Assembly: GCA_044868295.1 (NCBI GenBank)
Contig: JBIOWF010000042.1
Coordinates: forward strand, 1-43,721
Length of the DNA: 43,721 nucleotides
Source of the DNA: JBIOWF01 sp044868295
Lineage (GTDB): Bacteria; Actinomycetota; Actinomycetes; Streptosporangiales; Streptosporangiaceae
Reading direction: 5' to 3'
Of the stretch, positions 14,324 to 21,516 are shown piece by piece. The position numbers and the translations under genes are program-made. Below the pieces are notes generated by a model. That model worked only from the letters and a program-made list of their open reading frames with translations, had not been told where the DNA came from and ran no database searches. Position 1 is the stretch's first letter; the number at the start of each line of letters is the position of its first letter.

Positions 14324-15934
14324 ATGACGAGATACGACTACATCGTGGTGGGTGCGGGCGCCGCCGGCTGTGTGCTCGCCGGACGCCTCACGGAGAACCC
14401 GTCGATCAGAGTGCTGCTCCTGGAGTCCGGCAGCGAGCGGCGCAGCCCGCTGCTCGGCATCCCCGCCGCGGAGACCGTGCTGATGGGGAACCCCAAGTAC
14501 GACTGGTGCTTCGAGACCGACGCCGATCCCACAATCGAGGGCCGCAGTGTGAGCATCCCCAGGGGCCGTCTCCTCGGGGGATCCAACGCGATCAACGGCA
14601 TGATCTTCGTACGCGGCCAGCGGGAGGACTACGACGACTGGGAGGGCATGGGCAATCCGGGCTGGGGCTGGGAGGGCGTGCTGCCGTACTTCCGCAGCAT
14701 GGAGCGCGTCTGCGGCGTCGAGGGCGCCAGCCGCGGACGCGGCGGTCCTATCTCGGTGGGGCCGCCGCGTGACCGGGACGAACTGACCGACGCCTTCCTG
14801 ACCGCCGCGGGCAAGGCCGGCTACCGGGCGAACCCGGACTACAACTCGGGGGACCAGGAGGGCTTCGGCTACTACCAGGTCAATCACGACGGAGGCCGGC
14901 GTTCCTCGGCGGCCGGCACCTACCTGAAGCGGGCCAGGCGGCGACCGAACCTCACGCTGGTCACCGATGCCCACGTCACCGCTCTCCGCTTCGACGGGAC
15001 ACGGTGCACCGGTGTGAGCTACCGGCTCGGGGACACGGATGTCACCGCCGACTGCGGCCGCGAGGTGATCGTCAGTGCCGGGGCCGTTCAGTCGCCGCAG
15101 CTGCTCGAGCTCTCGGGCATCGGCGCAGCGGACGTCCTCGGCCAGGCCGGGGTTCCGGTCGTGCATCATCTGCCGGGCGTAGGGGAGAACTTTCGCGACC
15201 ACTTCGCGGCACGCCTCAGGTGGCGTGTGCGCCGGCCCATCACCTTCAACGAGCGTTCCCGCGGGCTCGCGCTGGCCCGCGAGGTCACTCTCTACCTGCG
15301 CGAACGCCGCGGCCTACTCAGTCTGCCCATAGCCCTGGGATACGGATTCGTCCGCTCGGAGCACAGCCCGACGCGCCCCGACATCCAATTCCACTTCGCG
15401 CCGGCGAGCTACGGAGGCGGCGCGAGCAGGCGCCTCGACTCCTCGCCGGGCATGACGCTGGGGGTGTACCCGCTGCGCCCGGAGTCCAAGGGCTCCATCC
15501 ACATCCGCTCCCGCAACCCGCTGACGGCCCCCGCGATCCGTCCGCGTTTCCTGGACGCGGAAGCGGATATCGCCACACTGATCTCGGGCATGCGGATCGG
15601 CCGCCGCATCATCGAGGAGCCAAGCCTCGACCACTACCGGGCCTTCGAGCTGACGCCGGGAAGCGACGTGCGGACGGACGACGAGCTCGTGGCCTACGCC
15701 CGGGCCCACGGAGACACCTCGTACCACCCGGTCGGCACCTGCCGCATGGGTGACGATCCAGGCGCGGTGGTCGACGAGCGGCTGCGCGTGCACGGCCTCC
15801 ACGGCCTGCGGGTCATCGACGCGTCCGTCATGCCCGCCATGGTCTCGGGCAATACGAACGCCGCGAGCATGATGATCGGTGAAAAGGGAGCGGCCATGGT
15901 CCTGGAGGACCACAAGAAGTGGTCACGCCCCTGA
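14324..15934 (+). CDS. GMC-family FAD oxidoreductase (choline dehydrogenase-like)
   Basis: A 536-residue flavoprotein. The dinucleotide-binding motif VVGAGAAGCVLAGRL starts near residue 7. GRLLGGSNAINGM is the first GMC signature and SAGAVQSPQLLELSGIG the second. The C-terminal SYHPVGTCRMG and MVSGNTNAASMMIGE carry the His-Asn active-site pair, so it should be active. GMC enzymes oxidise alcohols to aldehydes or acids. In a tabtoxin-like route it could convert a hydroxymethyl group, made from the SAM-derived methyl, to the carboxylate that the synthetase upstream closes into a lactam. That assignment is inference. The gene starts 15 bases after the dioxygenase stop. Confidence 0.93.
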   Translation: MTRYDYIVVGAGAAGCVLAGRLTENPSIRVLLLESGSERRSPLLGIPAAETVLMGNPKYDWCFETDADPTIEGRSVSIPRGRLLGGSNAINGMIFVRGQREDYDDWEGMGNPGWGWEGVLPYFRSMERVCGVEGASRGRGGPISVGPPRDRDELTDAFLTAAGKAGYRANPDYNSGDQEGFGYYQVNHDGGRRSSAAGTYLKRARRRPNLTLVTDAHVTALRFDGTRCTGVSYRLGDTDVTADCGREVIVSAGAVQSPQLLELSGIGAADVLGQAGVPVVHHLPGVGENFRDHFAARLRWRVRRPITFNERSRGLALAREVTLYLRERRGLLSLPIALGYGFVRSEHSPTRPDIQFHFAPASYGGGASRRLDSSPGMTLGVYPLRPESKGSIHIRSRNPLTAPAIRPRFLDAEADIATLISGMRIGRRIIEEPSLDHYRAFELTPGSDVRTDDELVAYARAHGDTSYHPVGTCRMGDDPGAVVDERLRVHGLHGLRVIDASVMPAMVSGNTNAASMMIGEKGAAMVLEDHKKWSRP

Positions 15935-16017
15935 GTGGGCTGTCCGGCGGACCAGGTCGGGCCCTACCGCAGCCATCGACGGTCGCTCAATTTCGATTCC
16001 AGAATTGGAAGATCTCC

Positions 16018-17400
16018 ATGTCTGAAAAGCTCACGGCGGATCGTTTCGACTACGAATCCAACCTCGGCCGAGCCGGCTCGTACCGAGCCCACCGCAGCGC
16101 GTTCTGGCCGCCGGCCCGCTCCTACGCACTGACGTGCCTGGACCTCGCCGATGTCACCCCCGAGCTCGGCGACGGCTTCCACCACGCCCTGGCGGTTCTG
16201 AAGTCCGCCGTCGAGGCCGAATGGCAGAAGGTGAAGGAGATCGGCATCCCCGCCCGTCGGCGCTTCAACGATCCGTCGTCGGTCGCCGAGGCCATGCGCA
16301 AGGTCGCCGATCATCTTCCGGGTGAGGCCGACCGCCGGGCCGCCGAACTGCGCGCCAACGCGGTCCAGAACGGCTACGACGACGGCATGCTCCAGGAACT
16401 CGCCGAGCTGAAGGAGGAGTTCACGATCGTCGCGGGCCAGGTGTCGACCTGGTACGGCAAGGAGGTCCGTGGCCTGCCGACGGCCTTCGCGTGCCGCGGT
16501 GACGAGTCCCGCCAGCGCATGGTGGCGGAAGCCCTCCGCCACCAGAACGAGATCGCCGCGTATCTGCGCCGGCTCCACGCCGACCTGCTGATCGGCGACC
16601 TGCCGGCCTTCGGAGCGGCCGAGCTGTTCTTCATGGCCGGCGAGGGAAACCTTCATCCAAAGCACATCGCGTACTTCCTCCCTGAGGACGAGGGCGTGAA
16701 GTACTCGCCGTTCAAAAAGACGTTCTACTTCGGCAACACGCACCGTGCGCTGCTGGAGAGCGTCTCCGCGCCGCTTGCCGCGAAGTACCTCCGGTTCGAC
16801 GCGAGCTTCGACGCCGCCGACCCGCGCTGCGCGGCCATTGCGACGCTCGGGGTGCTGAGCCATGAACTGGGCCACTTCGTCCACCGGCCCATCACCGACC
16901 ACAAAGAGCTCAACACGGCCGACCGCTGGGCTTCGGTGGTCCTTCAGGAGGTCGCGGCCGACGTCTTCGGCATCCTGATCCTCGCCGACGTGTGGGCGCC
17001 TCGCCTCGGCATCGACCCCGCCGACTGCGTCGCGTACTACCTGGCGGAGTGCCTGCGGTATGCGGACCGAGGGCTCGGCCACTTCCCCGACAGCGACGGC
17101 ATGTTCCTCCAGCTGTCCTACTTCGCGCAGCTCGGCGCCCTCGAGGTGACCAGCGGGGACGGCCCTTGCCTCGAGGGGGAGTCAGGGACCGTTCTGGCCG
17201 GCCTGCGCTCGCTGGCCCGTGTCCTCGCGGACACGCTCCTCGCCGGGGAGGCCGGGCGTTCGGTCCGCCTGCACCGGACCTTCGGACCGTCGACGGCCGC
17301 TCCGCTGTCGGCACTGGTCGACGAGCTCCGCCAGGAGCCGCTCAAGTCCGTCGAGTACACGCAAGAGCACTTCTACGCCGCCGGCACCCTGGCCTCCTGA
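16018..17400 (+). CDS. HExxH putative zinc hydrolase of unknown family
   Basis: A 460-residue protein from ATG 16018 with GGAAG six bases upstream. The frame opens further 5' (to 15919), but that part overlaps the previous gene and carries no fold. The only clear motif is LSHELGHF (His282, Glu283, His286), a zincin signature. QEVAADVFG about 30 residues later could supply a third ligand. The N-terminal 270 residues are mostly helical (EEFTIVAGQVSTWYG, EAEWQKVKEIG). I do not recognise a named family with certainty (it may belong to DUF6421). There is no signal peptide, so it should act in the cytoplasm. Because a DapE-like deacylase is missing while DapD and DapC homologues are present, removal of the N-acyl group is one candidate role. 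Confidence 0.82.
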   Translation: MSEKLTADRFDYESNLGRAGSYRAHRSAFWPPARSYALTCLDLADVTPELGDGFHHALAVLKSAVEAEWQKVKEIGIPARRRFNDPSSVAEAMRKVADHLPGEADRRAAELRANAVQNGYDDGMLQELAELKEEFTIVAGQVSTWYGKEVRGLPTAFACRGDESRQRMVAEALRHQNEIAAYLRRLHADLLIGDLPAFGAAELFFMAGEGNLHPKHIAYFLPEDEGVKYSPFKKTFYFGNTHRALLESVSAPLAAKYLRFDASFDAADPRCAAIATLGVLSHELGHFVHRPITDHKELNTADRWASVVLQEVAADVFGILILADVWAPRLGIDPADCVAYYLAECLRYADRGLGHFPDSDGMFLQLSYFAQLGALEVTSGDGPCLEGESGTVLAGLRSLARVLADTLLAGEAGRSVRLHRTFGPSTAAPLSALVDELRQEPLKSVEYTQEHFYAAGTLAS

Positions 17401-17466
17401 GAATGGGACACGATCATCATAGAGACGAAGCAGGACCTCAGCCGCGTCCGCGACTACTACACGGCG

Positions 17467-18111
17467 ATGCGCTCCGTCGGTGACGAGCAGGCGAGCATCT
17501 ACGCCATCTGGGAAAAGGGCGAGGCGTTCAACGACTCCATCACCCCGTCCACGTATGTACCCGAGTACCGCTCGCACATGGCGCTCAAGCTGCTCTCGCT
17601 GACAGCTGACGGCTCGAGCATCTTTTCGCTCGGCTGCGGCAACGCCGCAGTCGAAGGGATCGTCGTGAACCTCAACCGGGTGGTCCGGGGGATCGACTTC
17701 AACGAGGAGGCCGTCGAACTGGCGCGGCAGAAGGGCGTCGACGCGTTCACGGCCGACTACTACACCTTACTCCCGGCCGACGTCGACGGGGCCGAGGTCA
17801 TCTACGCGGACGGGTTCCTGGGCCATCTCTTCGACAGCCGGCAGGAGATCGTGCCCGCGCTGGCGAAGCTGGCGGAACTCGGGCTGAAATCCGGCACCCT
17901 GCTCGTCTTCTCCAACGACGCGCCGGGCGACGCGCAGGCGGCGTTCGCGCCGCACGAGCGGGTGGAGGACTTCTGGTTTCTGTCCAAGGACTACCTGACA
18001 GACCGCCTCTCGGCCATGGGCTACATACCGGTCGAGAGTTACTACTTCCCATACGTGCGGCCCATCAGCGGCCTGCGGAACCGCACCATATGCATCGTCC
18101 GGGTTCCGTAG
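17467..18111 (+). CDS. SAM-dependent methyltransferase (class I)
   Basis: A 214-residue protein from ATG 17467. The SAM-binding glycine motif is FSLGCGNAAVEG, followed by VVRGIDFNEEAVELA (motif II acidic residue) and VIYADGFLGHLF (motif IV region). The beta-lactam carbonyl carbon of tabtoxin is reported to come from the C1 pool, so C-methylation alpha to the keto group of an N-acyl-2-amino-6-oxopimelate is an attractive reaction. Codon 101 is a TTA (17767-17769), the second in the cluster. The reading frame continues upstream without a stop to the previous gene's TGA at 17398-17400 and still looks coding (ETKQDLSRVRDYY), yet contains no ATG, GTG or TTG. The real start may therefore be a rare codon near 17413-17419. 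Confidence 0.85.
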   Translation: MRSVGDEQASIYAIWEKGEAFNDSITPSTYVPEYRSHMALKLLSLTADGSSIFSLGCGNAAVEGIVVNLNRVVRGIDFNEEAVELARQKGVDAFTADYYTLLPADVDGAEVIYADGFLGHLFDSRQEIVPALAKLAELGLKSGTLLVFSNDAPGDAQAAFAPHERVEDFWFLSKDYLTDRLSAMGYIPVESYYFPYVRPISGLRNRTICIVRVP

Positions 18112-18147
18112 CCACGGCGTGCCCGTCGCACGCAAGAGGGGGAAACC

Positions 18148-20265
18148 TTGCCCATATCCGATGGGTTCTCGCGCCGTCTGCTGCCGCTGCTCGACGAGCT
18201 CGTGGCCGTCTACGGCACTCCGTTCCACATCTACGACGCCCGTGGCATCGTCGACACGTACCGTGCCATGGTGGACGCCTTCCGCGGGCAACCGTACCGT
18301 CAGTACTTCGCGGTCAAGGCTCTGCCCAACCCGCACGTGCTGGCGCTGCTGCGCGAGCAGGGAAGCGGGCTCGACTGCGCCTCACCGGTCGAGCTCGAAC
18401 TGGCGTCGAGCGTCGGTGCCGGACCCGGTGACACCGTCTTCACTTCCAACAACACCGCGGTGTCGGAGTACCGGCTCGCTCTGACGACCGGCGCGCTGGT
18501 CACCTTCGACGACCGATCGTTCCTCGACAAGGCCGACCCTCTGCCGGACATCGTCTCCTTCCGGGTCTCGCCCCACGGGTTGTCAGCGGGTTCCCAACTC
18601 ATGGGAAACGCCCGGGCGACGAAGTTCGGGGTGCCGGTACCGGAGCTGGTGGACGCCTACCGCGAGGCCGCGCGCCGCGGCGCCACGCGATTCGGCATTC
18701 ACGGCATGATCTGCGCCAACGAACTGGACGTGGAGCGGGCGGCCCGGGCGGCGGTGGACGTGGTCGAACTCGGTGCCCATGTCGCGGATCGTGCGGGCAT
18801 CGAACTCGAGTACATCAACGTGGGCGGCGGCCTGGGCATCCCCTACCGCCCCCAGGACCGCCCGCTCGACTTCACGGCCTACGCGGACGCGATCCTGGCG
18901 GCCCGCCGGCGATGCTTCCCCCGGTCGGCCCCCCGGATCCTGACGGAGTGCGGACGGTACGTCACCGGCCCGCACGGCGTGCTGGTGACCAGGGTCATCA
19001 ACCGGTGCAGCAAGGGCCGGGAGATCGTCGGCGTGGATGCCTCGATGTCCGCGCTCATGCGCCCCGGGTTCTACGGCGCCTACCACCACGTGAGCCTTCC
19101 CCTCGCGGGCGAGCGTCCCGAGTCGCCGTTCGACGTGGTGGGTGCGCTCTGCGAGAACATGGACAAGTTCGCGATCGACAGGCCACTGCCCGACCCGAGG
19201 GAGGGCGACATCGCGCTCGTCCACGACACCGGCGCGCACGGCCACGCGATGGGTTTCACCTACAACGGGCGGCTGCGGCCGGCGGAACTCCTCCTGACAG
19301 CGGAAGGCGACATCGTCGAGATCCGACGGGCCGAGACCTTCGCGGACTACGTCGCGACGACCCGGCCGAGCCCGGTGCCCGTCATGGCAGGGGCCGACGG
19401 TCCGTCAAACGGTCGGCCCCGCATGAGTACAGGAGTGAACAGCATGGAATCCCGGCGCGTCATCGAGGACGCTTTCGAACGCCGCCACGAGCTGACCCAG
19501 GCGAACCTCGCCGAACTCGCCCCCCATATCGAGGCGGCCCTGGCCGCCCTCGATCGAGGTGATCTGCGCGCCGCGAACCCGGTGGACGGGTCCTGGGAAG
19601 CGGACACTTTCGTCAAGAAGCTGATCCTGCTGTCCTTCCCGCTGCAGCGGAACGTGCTCGCCCGGTCCGCCGACGGCCGGCCCAAGACCTTCGACAAGGT
19701 ACCGCTGAAGTTCGAGGACTGGCAGGAACCCGACTTCGAGAAGGCGCGCATCAGAGTGGTTCCGGGCGCGGTCGTCCGCTACGGCGCGTACGTCGCGCCA
19801 GGGGCGGTGCTCATGCCGTCGTTCGTGAACATCGGCGCCTACGTCGGCGCGGGGACCATGATCGACACCTGGGCGACCGTCGGCTCGTGCGCACAGGTCG
19901 GAGAGCGCTGCCACATCTCCGGCGGTGCGGGTATCGGAGGAGTCCTCGAACCCATCGGCGACAACCCCGTCATCATCGAGGACGACGTGTTCGTCGGCGC
20001 ACGCAGTGAGATCGCGGAGGGCGTTCGGGTACGCAGAGGCGCCGTGATCGGCATGGGCGTGTTCCTCGGTGCGTCCACGCCCATCGTGGACCGGGTATCC
20101 GGCGAGGTGCTGCGCGGAGAGGTACCGGAGAACGCCGTCGTCGTCCCCGGGACGCGCACGGACCCGGGACGGCCGGAAATCTCCATCTCCGCCGCGGTGA
20201 TCGTGAAGTACGCGGACGAGCGGACCCGGGGCAAGACCGCGCTGAACGACCTGGTACGGGACTGA
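18148..20265 (+). CDS. LysA-DapD fusion: PLP decarboxylase joined to tetrahydrodipicolinate N-acyltransferase
   Basis: An uninterrupted 705-codon frame from TTG 18148 (AGAGGGGGAAA just upstream). Residues 1-415 are a fold-III PLP decarboxylase like diaminopimelate decarboxylase: PLP lysine K57 in YFAVKALPNP, NVGGGLGIPY phosphate-binding loop, ECGRYVTG, and GALCENMDKFA with the active-site Cys at the dimer interface. Residues about 433-705 are a full-length DapD-type succinyl/acetyltransferase with left-handed beta-helix hexapeptide repeats (VRYGAYVAPGAVLMPS, NIGAYVGAGTMIDTWATVGS, HISGGAGIGGVLEP). The two parts correspond to TabA and TabB of the tabtoxin pathway. A Gly/Ser/Pro linker joins them, and an internal Shine-Dalgarno and ATG (19431-19446) could also make DapD alone. 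DapD would divert tetrahydrodipicolinate; LysA would later decarboxylate the modified diaminopimelate. Confidence 0.9.
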   Translation: MPISDGFSRRLLPLLDELVAVYGTPFHIYDARGIVDTYRAMVDAFRGQPYRQYFAVKALPNPHVLALLREQGSGLDCASPVELELASSVGAGPGDTVFTSNNTAVSEYRLALTTGALVTFDDRSFLDKADPLPDIVSFRVSPHGLSAGSQLMGNARATKFGVPVPELVDAYREAARRGATRFGIHGMICANELDVERAARAAVDVVELGAHVADRAGIELEYINVGGGLGIPYRPQDRPLDFTAYADAILAARRRCFPRSAPRILTECGRYVTGPHGVLVTRVINRCSKGREIVGVDASMSALMRPGFYGAYHHVSLPLAGERPESPFDVVGALCENMDKFAIDRPLPDPREGDIALVHDTGAHGHAMGFTYNGRLRPAELLLTAEGDIVEIRRAETFADYVATTRPSPVPVMAGADGPSNGRPRMSTGVNSMESRRVIEDAFERRHELTQANLAELAPHIEAALAALDRGDLRAANPVDGSWEADTFVKKLILLSFPLQRNVLARSADGRPKTFDKVPLKFEDWQEPDFEKARIRVVPGAVVRYGAYVAPGAVLMPSFVNIGAYVGAGTMIDTWATVGSCAQVGERCHISGGAGIGGVLEPIGDNPVIIEDDVFVGARSEIAEGVRVRRGAVIGMGVFLGASTPIVDRVSGEVLRGEVPENAVVVPGTRTDPGRPEISISAAVIVKYADERTRGKTALNDLVRD
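19431..19446 (+). promoter_or_regulatory. Internal ribosome-binding site and ATG for a separate DapD polypeptide
   Basis: AGGAGTGA (19431-19438) lies five bases before in-frame ATG 19444. Translation from there gives 273 residues, essentially the length of E. coli DapD (274). The site sits in the linker between the LysA-like and DapD-like domains, so both a fusion and a free DapD may be produced. Confidence 0.6.
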
Positions 20266-20271
20266 GCGCCT

Positions 20272-21516
20272 ATGCCCGTCCGCAGTGCCTTCGCCCGGTT
20301 GCGCGAACTGCAGCAGGGCATCCCCACGCCGCCGGGGCTGGAACCCGTCCAGCTGCATCTGGGCGAGTCCCGGCTGCAGGCCGCGGAAGCCGGCGTCACG
20401 CCCCTCGCCGACCCGTACGGCTGGTCCCGGTACCCGCCGCTCGGGGGCACCGCCGAGCTGCGCGAGGCGTACTGCGGCTGGCTCGAACGCCGCTTCGGCG
20501 TGCGTGAGATCCTCGACCGCCGGGCCCTCGCCATCGAGCCCACGCCCGGCACCAAGCAGGCGGTCGCCACCGCCCTCGCGCGTTCGGTGCAGCGTGTCCG
20601 GGTATCCGGCGAGGCAGCGGTCGTCATGCCGAACCCGTTCTACCCGACATACCACGCCGCGACGGTGGCGGCGGGCGCCCGGCCGGTGTTCTACGCCCCT
20701 GGCGACGGTGCCGCGTCCGTCGCGGCGGCCGTCGCGGCGGCGGGCGAACGCGTCGCCGCGGTGGTCGTCTGCAATCCCGGAAACCCGTGTGGCGGAATCC
20801 TGTCCGACACCTTCCTCCAGGATGTGGCGAAGGCAGCGGTCGACGCGGATGCTCTGCTACTCGTCGACGAGTGCTACACAGACCTGTGGGCCGGATGGCC
20901 ACCGACCGGGTACCTCTCGCTGGTGGAACGGAACGCCGTGGAGCCCGGCCGGTTCCTCGTGCTCCACAGCCTGTCCAAACGGTCGGCCGCGCCGGGGCTA
21001 CGCAGCGGGTTCGCGGCGGGCGACCCCGAAACAGTGGCCGACTACGCGTACCACAACCGGGTTTGCGGTGTCTCGTCCCCACTGCCGGTCTGCGCCGCGG
21101 CCGCGCGGCTCTGGCAGGACGACGCCCATGTCGAGCGGGCGCGCAGAGCGTTGGCCAGGAACTGGGAGCTCGCCGACAGAATTCTGGGCACCGTGCCCCG
21201 CTACCGAAGAGCCGACGCCGGATTCTTCCTCTGGCTGCCCGTGGACGACGACGAGGCCACGGCCCTCCGTCTGTGGCGGGACCACGCCCTGTCCGTCATG
21301 CCCGGCCGCTACCTCGGGGCCGTAGGGCGCGACGGCGTCAACCCCGGTGCCGACCACGTCCGCATCGCGCTCGTCCACGAGGAGCGGCTGATGCTCGAAG
21401 CCCTCGTCCGCGTTCGTGAGGGCATGACTCCCCGCACCGGCGGGGGCGAACAAGCGGTCCCACATCGGGCCACCGGCCGATTCACCATCCCCGACTCAAA
21501 GGACACATCCCTATGA
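20272..21516 (+). CDS. DapC-like PLP aminotransferase (fold type I)
   Basis: A 414-residue aminotransferase beginning six bases after the fusion gene. The PLP lysine is K236 in LHSLSKRSAAPGLRSGF, preceded by PTPGTKQA (phosphate contact), CNPGNPCGG and LLVDECYTDLW (Asp/Tyr PLP contacts). The N-terminal pattern FARLRELQQGIPTPPGLEPVQLHLGES resembles proteobacterial N-succinyl-diaminopimelate aminotransferases (DapC) and fits the TabD role. It would aminate the 6-keto group of the N-acylated, probably methylated, 2-amino-6-oxopimelate. The last 30 residues are a non-conserved tail. The next gene starts within its stop codon. Confidence 0.88.
   Translation: MPVRSAFARLRELQQGIPTPPGLEPVQLHLGESRLQAAEAGVTPLADPYGWSRYPPLGGTAELREAYCGWLERRFGVREILDRRALAIEPTPGTKQAVATALARSVQRVRVSGEAAVVMPNPFYPTYHAATVAAGARPVFYAPGDGAASVAAAVAAAGERVAAVVVCNPGNPCGGILSDTFLQDVAKAAVDADALLLVDECYTDLWAGWPPTGYLSLVERNAVEPGRFLVLHSLSKRSAAPGLRSGFAAGDPETVADYAYHNRVCGVSSPLPVCAAAARLWQDDAHVERARRALARNWELADRILGTVPRYRRADAGFFLWLPVDDDEATALRLWRDHALSVMPGRYLGAVGRDGVNPGADHVRIALVHEERLMLEALVRVREGMTPRTGGGEQAVPHRATGRFTIPDSKDTSL

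Noticed and set aside
13187..15202. Minus-strand open frame of about 670 codons opposite the TauD and GMC genes
   Set aside because: Composition is His/Arg/Asp-rich without fold; it is a shadow of the + strand coding bias.
15919..16017. Upstream extension of the HExxH protein
   Set aside because: It overlaps the GMC gene end and has no conserved sequence; ATG 16018 has a good Shine-Dalgarno.
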